DNA of 7,759 bases from Acidimicrobiia bacterium (GCA_025357995.1 JANYLF010000110.1:1-7759), one strand, 5' to 3'. Counted from the stretch's first letter, positions 1 through 6,279 are shown. Made by a program: numbers and translations. Notes: generated by a model not told the origin, from the sequence alone.

Positions 1-1
1 G

Positions 2-460
2 GTATCGAAGGACTCCACCGCGGCCGCGCAGGGCGGGCTACTGATGTGCGAGAAGTCGGCGCAGTGGTCGCAGCTCGACGCCACGTTCCGGGCGGGCGCG
101 GAAGCCACCGCCACCGGCACGGTGTCGAAGCCGATCAAGACCCAGTTCGGCTACCACGTGATCGAGGTGCTCGACCTCACTCGCGAGAACGCGGCACCGC
201 TGCTCGCCGCCACCGCGCGACCGCCGGACCCACTCGCCAAGCTCATGCGCGCGTACCTCACCAGCGCCAAGATCTACGTGAACCCGCGCTTCGGTACTTT
301 GCAGCGTCAGGGTGGCGCGTTCAACATCGTTCCGCCCACACCGAAGCAGACGAAGAGCCGCCCGGCGACCACGCCGACCACGGCGGGTGCGCGGACGTCG
401 CCGAGCACCGCCGCGGCCCCGAGCCAGAGCACCGGGACGAGTAGCACCTCGGCGCCATGA
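2..460 (+). CDS. Parvulin-type peptidyl-prolyl cis-trans isomerase, C-terminal part (5' end outside window)
   Basis: The frame is open from the left edge, so the N-terminus (expected signal peptide or lipobox and SurA-N/PrsA-like region) is missing. The 152 visible residues begin with a parvulin-like SKDSTAAAQGGLL stretch. They continue through the rotamase hallmark TVSKPIKTQFGYHVIEV (around 122-172), the usual last strands of a PpiC/SurA/PrsA domain. A short segment with YVNPRFGTL follows, resembling the post-domain 'VNPRYG' element of secreted foldases, and then about 45 low-complexity Thr/Pro/Ser/Ala residues to the stop. Members of this family isomerise X-Pro bonds and help exported proteins fold outside the membrane; the export of this one is inferred. 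The ATG at 44 lies inside the domain and is not the real start. The stop TGA (458-460) overlaps the next gene's ATG, suggesting translational coupling. The family call is firm; the exact subfamily (PrsA, SurA or other) cannot be fixed from this part. Confidence 0.85.
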   Translation, partial: VSKDSTAAAQGGLLMCEKSAQWSQLDATFRAGAEATATGTVSKPIKTQFGYHVIEVLDLTRENAAPLLAATARPPDPLAKLMRAYLTSAKIYVNPRFGTLQRQGGAFNIVPPTPKQTKSRPATTPTTAGARTSPSTAAAPSQSTGTSSTSAP

Positions 461-1941
461 GCCCGGCGCGGGTCGTCGTCGTCGGCCTCGGGCCGGCGGG
501 GCTCGATCTGCTGCTCCCGATCGCGCGGGCCGAGATCGAGCGCGTCCCTCACCGTTTCGCGCGCACGGGTCGCCACCCCGCGGTGACCGAGTTCGCGGCA
601 GCTGGAGTCGAGTTCAAGACGTTCGACGCCGCCTACGAAGCTGCCCCCGACTTCGACGCGTTGTATCCGGCGATCGTGGCGGCGCTGGTCGATGCCGCAC
701 GCACGCACGGCGAGATCGTGTACGCGGTTCCCGGGAATCCGGGCGTGGCCGAGCTCACGGTTCCGATGTTGCGCGCCGCGGCCGATGCGACCGCTTTTCT
801 CGAGGTCGTGGTACTCCCGGGCCTTTCGTTCGTCGATCTGGCGTGGACACGGCTCGACCGGGATCCGATGGCCGGTGTGCACGTTGTGGACGCGCAGGAT
901 TTCGTGGTGGGCGCGGCCGGCCGTTCCGGTCCGCTGCTCATCGGACATTGCATCAACGCGACGGTGGTGTCGGACCTCAAGCTCGTGCTCCTCGACGCGC
1001 TCGCGCCCGAAACCCCGGTCGTGATTCTCCAAAGGCTCGGCCTGGCCGACGAGTTGGTGACGAAGGTCGCGCTCTCGGAACTCGATCGGGCGTGCACTCC
1101 GGATCATCTGACGTCGGTGTTCGTGGACGCGGGTGAGCACACGATCGCGGGTGACGTGGCGCGGTTGGTGGCGTTGGCGCAGCGCCTCCGCGGTCCCGGC
1201 GGGTGTCCGTGGGACGTCGAACAGACCCACCACTCGCTCACGCGTTACCTGCTGGAAGAGGCGTACGAGACCGTGGAGGTGCTTGAGCTCCTTCCCGACG
1301 CCGCGCCCGCGGGCGAAATTGATCTCGACGTCTACGCCCGCGTGGAAGACGAGTTGGGCGACCTGCTGTTCCAGGTGGTGTTCCACTCGATTCTCGCGGC
1401 CGAGGCCGGCGCCTTCGATTTGGGTGACGTCGCGACCGGTGTGCACGACAAATTGGTACGCCGCCATCCGCACGTGTTCGCCGACGCGCAGGCCGACACG
1501 GCCGACGACGTCCTCGCCAATTGGGAGCAGATCAAGAAGGTCGAACGGTCGAGTTCGTCGCTCGTCGACGGCATCAGCCCCGGACTGCCGTCGTTGCTGT
1601 ACGCGCACAAGCTCTACCGCAAGGCCGCGAGCGTGGGACTCGACCCCGATGTGGAGGCCGACGGATTCGCGCCGATGGCCCACGCGCTCGAGCGTCTGCG
1701 CACCGCCACCGGTGCGGGCGAGACGGAACTCGCCCTCGGCGACCTTCTCGCGGGCGCGGTCGTGGTGGCGCGCGCGGGCGGCGTGGATGCCGAGAGTTCG
1801 TTACGCGGTTGGACGGCGCGGTTTCGCGATCGGTTCGTGCGGATGGAACAGCGCGCGGCTGCGGACGGCGTCGAGCTCACCGCGGCGACGGCCGATCGGG
1901 CGCGCGAGTTGTGGAGTCACGTCGAGGAGGTTGGCCGATGA
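457..1941 (+). CDS. mazG: Bifunctional tetrapyrrole-methylase-like / MazG nucleoside triphosphate pyrophosphohydrolase (YabN-like)
   Basis: A 494-residue, two-part protein. Residues 1-230 resemble the SAM-dependent tetrapyrrole (corrin/porphyrin) methylase fold found at the N-terminus of Bacillus YabN: a glycine loop VVVGLGPAG (7-15), VYAVPGNPGVAE (about 89-100) and SDLKL in the second half. The substrate of this domain is not established in YabN-type proteins. From residue 237 comes a MazG domain, which in the family hydrolyses (d)NTPs to NMP and pyrophosphate to clean the nucleotide pool. It has LRGPGGCPWD, the metal-binding LLEEAYE (265-271) and EDELGD (297-302), and the RRHPHVF signature (335-341). 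A second MazG-like half starts at LPSLLYAHKLYRKAA (377-391) and ends with RFRDRF, but its acidic metal ligands look eroded. Mycobacterial MazG is shorter and lacks the methylase-like part. The start ATG overlaps the upstream stop (ATGA), and the stop overlaps the next ATG in the same way. Confidence 0.93.
   Translation: MSPARVVVVGLGPAGLDLLLPIARAEIERVPHRFARTGRHPAVTEFAAAGVEFKTFDAAYEAAPDFDALYPAIVAALVDAARTHGEIVYAVPGNPGVAELTVPMLRAAADATAFLEVVVLPGLSFVDLAWTRLDRDPMAGVHVVDAQDFVVGAAGRSGPLLIGHCINATVVSDLKLVLLDALAPETPVVILQRLGLADELVTKVALSELDRACTPDHLTSVFVDAGEHTIAGDVARLVALAQRLRGPGGCPWDVEQTHHSLTRYLLEEAYETVEVLELLPDAAPAGEIDLDVYARVEDELGDLLFQVVFHSILAAEAGAFDLGDVATGVHDKLVRRHPHVFADAQADTADDVLANWEQIKKVERSSSSLVDGISPGLPSLLYAHKLYRKAASVGLDPDVEADGFAPMAHALERLRTATGAGETELALGDLLAGAVVVARAGGVDAESSLRGWTARFRDRFVRMEQRAAADGVELTAATADRARELWSHVEEVGR
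1924..1930 (+). promoter_or_regulatory. Strong Shine-Dalgarno site for the decarboxylase-like gene
   Basis: GAGGAGG sits 7 nt before the ATG at 1938 and lies inside the last codons of mazG. It fixes 1938 as the start of the downstream gene, although the same frame is open back to 1521. Confidence 0.7.
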
Positions 1942-2630
1942 CGTCCGTGACGGTGTTGGGCCGTGAGGTGGCGATCCCGGTAGAGATTCGCTCCGCTCGA
2001 TCATGGTTCGCGTCGTTTGCCGTTCAGCGCGCGGCGGCCGCGAGGATCGTCGCGCCCACGAGTCTGGAGCCCGTGCGCTTGCCGGGTGGTCGCTCGATGC
2101 TCTCGCTCGCGTTCATCCGCTATATCGACGGCGATCTCGATCCCTACAACGAAGTTGCGGCGGCCTTCTTGGTGGCGGACCCAGCGGGTGGCAAGGGCAA
2201 GGGCGTGTACATCCATCGCTTGCCGGTGAACCAGGAGTTCACGTGCGCAGCCGGCCGCGAGATCTGGGGATTTCCCAAGTTCGTCACGCCGATCGAAATC
2301 GACGAATCAACCGCGATCGACCACGCGGATCGCGCCGTCCTCACCGTCAACGGCGAGACGGCGCTGGCGATGACCGTACGCCGCGGTATCCCTACGCCGA
2401 TGCGCTCGACCGCGCTCGACGCGTTCTCGTTTCGCGAGGGTGTGCTGCGTCGCACGCGATGGGAGCTGCGCGGCTCGGGATCACGGATGCGCTTGGGCGG
2501 CGCGCGAGTTGAACTCGGCGCCGGCGAGATCGCGGACGAGTTGCGGAGTTTGGGATTGCCGAAGCGTGCCCTGATGAGCGGTTGTATCCGTGATGTCCAA
2601 ATGACGTTCCAGGCCGCGGAGATCCTGTAG
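1938..2630 (+). CDS. Acetoacetate decarboxylase family protein
   Basis: A 230-residue protein of the acetoacetate decarboxylase (ADC) fold. Its best landmark is GREIWGFPKF (residues 106-115), which aligns with GRELSAYPKK around the Schiff-base lysine (Lys115) of Clostridium acetobutylicum ADC. Lys114 here is therefore the expected catalytic lysine. The neighbouring residue, Lys116 in the clostridial enzyme, is Phe here. Upstream, a FIRYIDGDLDPYNEVAAAF-like strand region and IHRLPVNQEF match the ADC-like beta-cone. Classical ADC converts acetoacetate to acetone and CO2; many ADC-like relatives act on other oxo acids or catalyse aldol/dehydration chemistry, so the substrate is unknown. No signal peptide or membrane segment is seen, so it is probably cytoplasmic. 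It overlaps mazG by ATGA and has a strong ribosome site, so it is probably co-translated with mazG. In mycobacteria the slot between mazG and eno holds lpqU, so this gene is lineage-specific in the block. The family is confident, the function is not. Confidence 0.85.
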   Translation: MTSVTVLGREVAIPVEIRSARSWFASFAVQRAAAARIVAPTSLEPVRLPGGRSMLSLAFIRYIDGDLDPYNEVAAAFLVADPAGGKGKGVYIHRLPVNQEFTCAAGREIWGFPKFVTPIEIDESTAIDHADRAVLTVNGETALAMTVRRGIPTPMRSTALDAFSFREGVLRRTRWELRGSGSRMRLGGARVELGAGEIADELRSLGLPKRALMSGCIRDVQMTFQAAEIL

Positions 2631-2660
2631 GAAAGGTCCGATTCGCGCGACGCAGGGGAC

Positions 2661-2666
2661 TACCCT
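2661..2666 (+). promoter_or_regulatory. Candidate -10 box upstream of enolase
   Basis: TACCCT fits the actinobacterial TANNNT -10 pattern and lies in the 88-bp gap between the decarboxylase-like gene and eno. Transcription would begin near 2673, leaving a leader of about 45 nt that holds the eno ribosome site. No convincing -35 box is visible. This gap is the only sizeable break in the block 1-4409, which supports an internal promoter. Confidence 0.35.
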
Positions 2667-2707
2667 CGTCACACTGTCCACACGGACCACAGATGAGTCG
2701 CGCCGCC

Positions 2708-2715
2708 AGAGGGGG
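2708..2715 (+). promoter_or_regulatory. Ribosome binding site supporting the GTG start of enolase
   Basis: AGAGGGGG ends 3 nt before the GTG at 2719. It supports a GTG start, which also gives the normal enolase N-terminus (SSIIDVSAREILDSRGNPT). Confidence 0.6.
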
Positions 2716-2718
2716 ATC

Positions 2719-4011
2719 GTGAGCAGCATCATCGACGTGAGCGCCCGGGAGATTCTCGACTCTCGCGGCAATCCGACCGTCGAGGTCGAGGTGGAGCTGG
2801 TCTCCGGCGCGCGGGGTCGTGCCGCGGTGCCGAGTGGTGCAAGCACCGGCGCCCACGAAGCTGTGGAGCTGCGTGACGGCGGCGACCGGTTCGGTGGCAA
2901 GGGCGTGCGGAACGCAGTCGCCAACGTCGAGGGCGAGATCGCCGAGGCGCTGCTCGATATGGAAGCGCTCGACCAACGCGACATCGACCGCGTGCTGATC
3001 GATCTCGACGGTACCGACGCGAAGAGCCGACTGGGTGCGAATGCGCTCCTCGGTGCGTCGCTCGCGGTGGCCAAGGCCGGTGCCGACGAAGCCGATCTTC
3101 CGCTCTACCGATACGTAGGCGGTGCGAACGCGCACGTGTTGCCAATGCCGTGCATGAATGTGCTCAACGGCGGCGCGCACGCCGACAGCAACGTGGATCT
3201 CCAAGAGTTCATGCTCGCGCCCGTCGGCGCCGCGAGCTTCTCCGAAGCCGTGCGCATGGGTACCGAGACGTACCACGCGCTCAAGGGACTCCTCCAGCAA
3301 CGGGGCCTCTCGACGGCCGTCGGTGACGAAGGCGGTTTCGCGCCGAATCTGCCATCGAATGAGGAAGCGGTCGCGCTATTACTCGAAGCGATCACCGAGG
3401 CGGGTTACACGCCGGGTGACGAGATCGCGATCGCGCTCGATACCGCGTCGACGGAGTTCTTCGTCGACGGTTGCTACGAGCTCACCGGCGAGGGCCGGAA
3501 GTTCAGTTCGGCTGAGTTCGCCGCCTACCTCGCGGAGTTGTGTGATCGGTATCCGATCGTTTCGATCGAAGACGGGATGGCCGAAGACGATTGGGACGGT
3601 TGGGCGGCGCTGACCGAAGCGGTGGGAGATCGCGTGCAACTCGTGGGTGACGACCTTTTCGTCACGAATCCACAACGATTGCAACGTGGCATCGACCTCG
3701 GCGTGGCGAACTCGATCTTGATCAAGGTGAACCAAATCGGCACGCTGAGCGAGACGCTCGACACGATGGCGCTCGCGAGCCGCCACGCCTACACCGCCAT
3801 GATGTCGCACCGGTCGGGTGAGACCGAAGACACCACCATCGCCGATCTTGCCGTCGCCACGAACTGCGGTCAGATCAAGGCCGGCGCACCGGCGCGCAGC
3901 GATCGTGTCGCGAAGTACAACCAGCTGCTACGGATAGAAGAGGGCCTCGGGGAGGCCGCCGAATATCTCGGCGGTCGCGCGTTGTCGAAGGGCGCCGGGG
4001 CGGCATCGTGA
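2719..4011 (+). CDS. eno: Enolase (phosphopyruvate hydratase)
   Basis: A full-length 430-residue enolase, which interconverts 2-phosphoglycerate and phosphoenolpyruvate in glycolysis and gluconeogenesis, and in many bacteria is also a partner of RNA-processing complexes. All landmarks are visible: the N-terminal AREILDSRGNPT, the mobile loop SGASTG, and GDEGGFAP with catalytic Glu204. The magnesium ligands are Asp241 (LDTAS), Glu284 (SIEDGM) and Asp311 (GDDLF). Lys336 (ILIKVNQIGT) is the general base, His364 lies in SHRSGETED, and Lys387 in IKAGAPARSDR binds substrate. These positions are shifted by a constant small offset from E. coli enolase, as expected for an intact protein. The start is GTG, with a good ribosome site. 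The stop TGA (4009-4011) overlaps the GTG start of the next gene, so the division gene is probably translated from the eno message. Placement just before an FtsB/DivIC homologue is conserved in Actinobacteria. Confidence 0.98.
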   Translation: MSSIIDVSAREILDSRGNPTVEVEVELVSGARGRAAVPSGASTGAHEAVELRDGGDRFGGKGVRNAVANVEGEIAEALLDMEALDQRDIDRVLIDLDGTDAKSRLGANALLGASLAVAKAGADEADLPLYRYVGGANAHVLPMPCMNVLNGGAHADSNVDLQEFMLAPVGAASFSEAVRMGTETYHALKGLLQQRGLSTAVGDEGGFAPNLPSNEEAVALLLEAITEAGYTPGDEIAIALDTASTEFFVDGCYELTGEGRKFSSAEFAAYLAELCDRYPIVSIEDGMAEDDWDGWAALTEAVGDRVQLVGDDLFVTNPQRLQRGIDLGVANSILIKVNQIGTLSETLDTMALASRHAYTAMMSHRSGETEDTTIADLAVATNCGQIKAGAPARSDRVAKYNQLLRIEEGLGEAAEYLGGRALSKGAGAAS

Positions 4012-4409
4012 CCGCGCCGACCGCGCCGACCGCGCCGACCGCGCCGACCGCGCCGACCGAGCCGACCGAGCCGCCGCGCTTCACCGCGGATCAAGTGCGT
4101 CGCCGCCGCACGTTCGCGCTACGGGCCAGCGTCGGTCTCGTCGTGGCCGTCGGGTTGTTGTTCGTCGTGGTGTTTCCGGTGAGCGCGTGGCTCCAGCAAC
4201 GAGCGTCGCTGGACCGATCGGAACGACGCCTTGAGATCGTGAAGCGGGAGCGGGTTCGCTTGGAAGACGCGGCCCAACGATTGAGTTCGAACGCAGAAGT
4301 GGAACGTATCGCGCGTAGTCGCTACGCGATGGTGCGTCCCGGTGAGCAGGCATGGGCCGCGGTCCCGGACGCGTCGACCACGACCACCACGCTCCCGACC
4401 GCACCGTAG
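4008..4409 (+). CDS. FtsB/DivIC-like septum formation initiator protein
   Basis: A 133-residue bitopic membrane protein. Residues 2-22 are (Thr-Ala-Pro)x5 then (Thr-Glu-Pro)x2. They are followed by a basic stretch (RRRR, 31-34), one transmembrane helix (about 40-60), a coiled coil (about 64-94) and the family signature ERIARSRYAMVRPGE (99-113). The tail is Thr/Pro-rich with five consecutive Thr. This is the layout of FtsB/DivIC (PF04977): short cytoplasmic N-terminus, one helix, external coiled coil that pairs with FtsL and FtsQ in the divisome. The position right after eno matches Rv1024 in mycobacteria. The GTG start overlaps the eno stop (GTGA). An alternative in-frame GTG at 4095 would omit the repeat-encoded region and leave a 104-residue protein that still has the helix and motif. 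I prefer 4008 because of the coupled overlap, although no strong ribosome site precedes it. Confidence 0.88.
   Translation: MTAPTAPTAPTAPTAPTEPTEPPRFTADQVRRRRTFALRASVGLVVAVGLLFVVVFPVSAWLQQRASLDRSERRLEIVKRERVRLEDAAQRLSSNAEVERIARSRYAMVRPGEQAWAAVPDASTTTTTLPTAP
4011..4073 (+). repeat. 9-bp tandem repeat (7 units) encoding the N-terminal Thr-Ala/Glu-Pro repeats
   Basis: Five perfect copies of ACCGCGCCG (4011-4055) are followed by two copies of ACCGAGCCG (4056-4073), head to tail. The unit is three codons, so gain or loss by slippage keeps the reading frame. It begins directly after the GTG start codon of the FtsB/DivIC-like gene. Confidence 0.97.
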
Positions 4410-4419
4410 CGAGCGTCCG

Positions 4420-4902
4420 TTGCCCGAGCGCCGTCCCGAACCCAGTGCGGACGTCGACGATGTCGCCGCGGTGACCGTGCTGCTCGGCCGGACGCCGCGT
4501 GCCGAGTTCTCCGTGTCGGTTCGGCATCCCTCCGGTGCCCCGATCGTGATTCGCAACGCCGCGTTCCTCGACGACGGCACACCGCTGCCCACGCGGTACT
4601 GGCTGATCGATCCGGAGCTCGTGCGGGCCGTCGCGCGGCTCGAAGCCGACGGTGGCGTGCGTGCGGCCCAAGCCGCCGTGGATCCCATGGCGCTCGCGGC
4701 AGCCCACGAACGCTACGCGGCCGAACGCGACGCGACGATTCCTGCTGATCACGCGGGACCTCGGCCGTACGGTGGTGTCGGGGGCACGCGCGTGGGCGTG
4801 AAGTGCCTGCACGCGCACTACGCGCACACGCTTGCCGGCGGCGACGACCCCGTCGGTGAGTGGGTGGCGGCGCAACTGGTGGCGGACGCGGTGACGCCAT
4901 GA
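4420..4902 (+). CDS. DUF501 family protein
   Basis: About 160 residues of the actinobacterial DUF501 family (mycobacterial relative Rv1025). No biochemical function is known. Visible family features are a start of the conserved part at AAVTVLLGRTPRAEF, then DDGTPLPTRYWLIDPELVRAVARLE, an AHERYAAERDA helix, and a C-terminal VKCLHAHYAHTLAGG...PVG motif with Cys129, His131, His133 and His136. That Cys/His cluster could bind a metal (inference). No membrane segment is seen. The start is uncertain. TTG at 4420 lies 10 nt after the upstream stop and is preferred; GTG at 4471 would give 143 residues. ATG at 4342 would lie inside the FtsB-like gene and add 26 Arg/Pro-rich residues that look like out-of-frame translation. 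The stop overlaps the next ATG (ATGA), coupling it to the Ppx/GppA gene, an adjacency conserved across Actinobacteria. Confidence 0.88.
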   Translation: MPERRPEPSADVDDVAAVTVLLGRTPRAEFSVSVRHPSGAPIVIRNAAFLDDGTPLPTRYWLIDPELVRAVARLEADGGVRAAQAAVDPMALAAAHERYAAERDATIPADHAGPRPYGGVGGTRVGVKCLHAHYAHTLAGGDDPVGEWVAAQLVADAVTP

Positions 4903-5828
4903 GGGCGGCTGCGATCGATATCGGGACCAACTCGGCGCGCCTACTCGTCGGCGAAATCGAAGACCCTCACGGCGAACTCATCACGCTCGATCGGCGGATG
5001 ACGATCACGCGCCTTGGTCAGGGCGTCGACCAATCGCGCGAGTTGGCGCCGGACGCGATCGCGCGCACGATCGACGCGCTGCGTGGCTATCGCACCGTCA
5101 TCGATGCCATCGGTGGGGTGACGGCGATCCGTGCCACCGCGACGTCGGCCGCGCGGGACGCCACGAACCGAGACGACTTCTTCGGGCCGGCGACCGACGT
5201 GTTAGGTGTGACGCCGGAACTCTTGAGCGGTGTCGAGGAAGCGCGCGCGTCGTTCCTCGGCGCGACCACCGGTCTGAGCGACGTTGCGCCGGGTCCGTAC
5301 CTCGTCGTCGACATCGGTGGTGGGTCGACGGAGTTCGTGGTGGGAACGACGGAACCGGAGGGTCTGATCTCGGTCGACGTCGGGTGTGTGCGGCTCACGG
5401 AGGCGTGGTTGCATTCCGACCCGCCCACACCGGAGGAGCTGAGCCAAGCCGTGCATGTCGTGCGCGAGCACCTCACCGACGTGGCGCGGGAAGTGCCAGG
5501 CGTGCGGACGGCGACCACGCTGGTGGGCGTCGCGGGAACCGTGTCCACGATGGCGATGATCGAGCAAGGGCTCGCCGAGTACGACCGCGACCGGGTGCAT
5601 CATTTCCGGCTCACCAAGGCCGCGGCGGAGGATGTGTTCCGCACGCTCGCGACTGAGGCCATCGAGGATCGTCGGCACAACCCAGGTCTCGAGCCGGGTC
5701 GCGTCGACGTGATCGTGGGCGGCGCGGTGATCTTGGTGTCGATCCTGCGGGCCTTTGGGTTCGCCGAGGTCCTGACCAGCGAAGCCGACATTCTGGATGG
5801 ATTGGTACGGGAACTCGCGGCCCGCTGA
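4899..5828 (+). CDS. Ppx/GppA family phosphatase (exopolyphosphatase / pppGpp phosphohydrolase)
   Basis: A 309-residue protein of the ASKHA-fold Ppx/GppA family, which removes terminal phosphate from polyphosphate or converts pppGpp to ppGpp. The first phosphate loop is AIDIGTNSARLL (5-16). SGVEEARASFLGA (110-122) carries the conserved acidic pair Glu113/Glu114. The second phosphate loop is DIGGGSTE (138-145), and GVAGTVSTMA (210-219) is the adenosine-type glycine motif. It has only the two ASKHA lobes and lacks the C-terminal HD-like domain of long E. coli Ppx, as in mycobacterial homologues of similar length. Sequence alone does not separate polyphosphate from pppGpp as substrate. The ATG at 4899 is chosen because it overlaps the DUF501 stop and puts the phosphate loop at the normal distance from the N-terminus. 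The in-frame GTG at 4860 would only add Gly-rich residues. Position matches Rv1026. Confidence 0.94.
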   Translation: MRAAAIDIGTNSARLLVGEIEDPHGELITLDRRMTITRLGQGVDQSRELAPDAIARTIDALRGYRTVIDAIGGVTAIRATATSAARDATNRDDFFGPATDVLGVTPELLSGVEEARASFLGATTGLSDVAPGPYLVVDIGGGSTEFVVGTTEPEGLISVDVGCVRLTEAWLHSDPPTPEELSQAVHVVREHLTDVAREVPGVRTATTLVGVAGTVSTMAMIEQGLAEYDRDRVHHFRLTKAAAEDVFRTLATEAIEDRRHNPGLEPGRVDVIVGGAVILVSILRAFGFAEVLTSEADILDGLVRELAAR

Positions 5829-5874
5829 CCAAGATCCCCTCAACCGACCCCGAATTCGCGCCGTTGCTTGATGT

Positions 5875-6240
5875 GTGGAACTCGATGGATTTGTCGAGAT
5901 GCTCGGTCGCCTCGAAGCCGAGGACGTGAACGCAGTCGCGCACGCGATCGATGCATCGCATCAGACCGCCGCCGACGAGGTGGAGGCGTGGGAAGACCTC
6001 ATGCGCGTCGACGACGCGCTGCGATCCCACGGCCGCTCACGGATCGCTGCCCGCGCCGCGCACGACGCGGTCCAAGCCGTGCGATCCGCGGTCGCGGCCA
6101 CCGATGCGGACCTTCCCGACACGGTGGTCACGCGCGTCGCGCGTGAAGCGGCGTTGCTGGCCCGGGCGCTCGTCGCGGGGACCGAAGAAGCCGTCGCGCA
6201 CCTCGAGCGCGAGTTCGGCTGCGTTACCCACGCCGCGTGA
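5875..6240 (+). CDS. Small hypothetical helical protein
   Basis: I do not recognise this 121-residue protein. An in-frame stop at 5869-5871 limits it to a GTG start at 5875 or an ATG at 5899 (113 residues). Neither has a clear ribosome site. The sequence is rich in Ala, Val, Asp, Glu and Arg, with long amphipathic-helix patterns such as VEMLGRLEAEDVNAVAHAID and VTRVAREAALLARALV. It has one Cys, no signal peptide and no membrane helix, so it is probably a small all-helical cytoplasmic protein. Third codon positions are strongly G/C, as in the flanking genes, which supports real coding. It lies 46 bp after the Ppx/GppA gene and 39 bp before the aminotransferase start, so it could be the last gene of the upstream operon. 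No function is proposed. Confidence 0.65.
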   Translation: MELDGFVEMLGRLEAEDVNAVAHAIDASHQTAADEVEAWEDLMRVDDALRSHGRSRIAARAAHDAVQAVRSAVAATDADLPDTVVTRVAREAALLARALVAGTEEAVAHLEREFGCVTHAA

Positions 6241-6267
6241 GGTAGAGCTCGGCGCACGGCGCGTCGG

Positions 6268-6273
6268 TACGAT
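6268..6273 (+). promoter_or_regulatory. -10 box for a leaderless aminotransferase transcript
   Basis: TACGAT is a near-ideal actinobacterial -10 (TANNNT) and ends 6 nt before the ATG at 6280. Transcription starting about 7 nt downstream of the box would begin at the start codon itself. No Shine-Dalgarno site precedes this ATG, which fits a leaderless message. No clear -35 is seen. Confidence 0.6.
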
Positions 6274-6279
6274 GTGGGG

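Noticed and set aside
307..1683. 458-residue open frame on the minus strand opposite the parvulin/mazG region
   Set aside because: It is His/Arg-rich with no recognisable domain and lies opposite two well-supported genes. Long antisense frames are expected in DNA with strong G/C third-position bias.
1521..1937. Possible N-terminal extension of the decarboxylase-like gene inside mazG
   Set aside because: The added residues are Arg/Gly-rich out-of-frame translation of mazG. The ATG at 1938 has a strong ribosome site and gives the normal family N-terminus.
2635..2688. Inverted repeat GGTCCG ... CGGACC in the gap before eno, considered as a terminator or riboswitch
   Set aside because: The arms are only 6 bp with a 42-nt loop, no T-tract and no conserved riboswitch core. 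Chance pairing is likely in this composition.
2392..3300. 302-residue minus-strand frame opposite the decarboxylase-like gene and eno
   Set aside because: It is an antisense shadow of enolase, whose catalytic residues are all intact on the plus strand.
4011..4073. Short-repeat array as a CRISPR or iteron-type origin
   Set aside because: The units are 9 bp with no spacers and encode in-frame Thr-Ala/Glu-Pro triplets, so this is a coding minisatellite.
4342..4419. Upstream ATG start for the DUF501 gene
   Set aside because: It would overlap the ftsB-like gene by 68 bp and add a low-complexity Arg/Pro segment absent from the family, so a start at TTG 4420 or GTG 4471 is more credible.
4081..4875. 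264-residue minus-strand open frame opposite the ftsB-like and DUF501 genes
   Set aside because: It has no domain or motif, is Arg/His-rich, and is fully covered by recognised plus-strand genes.
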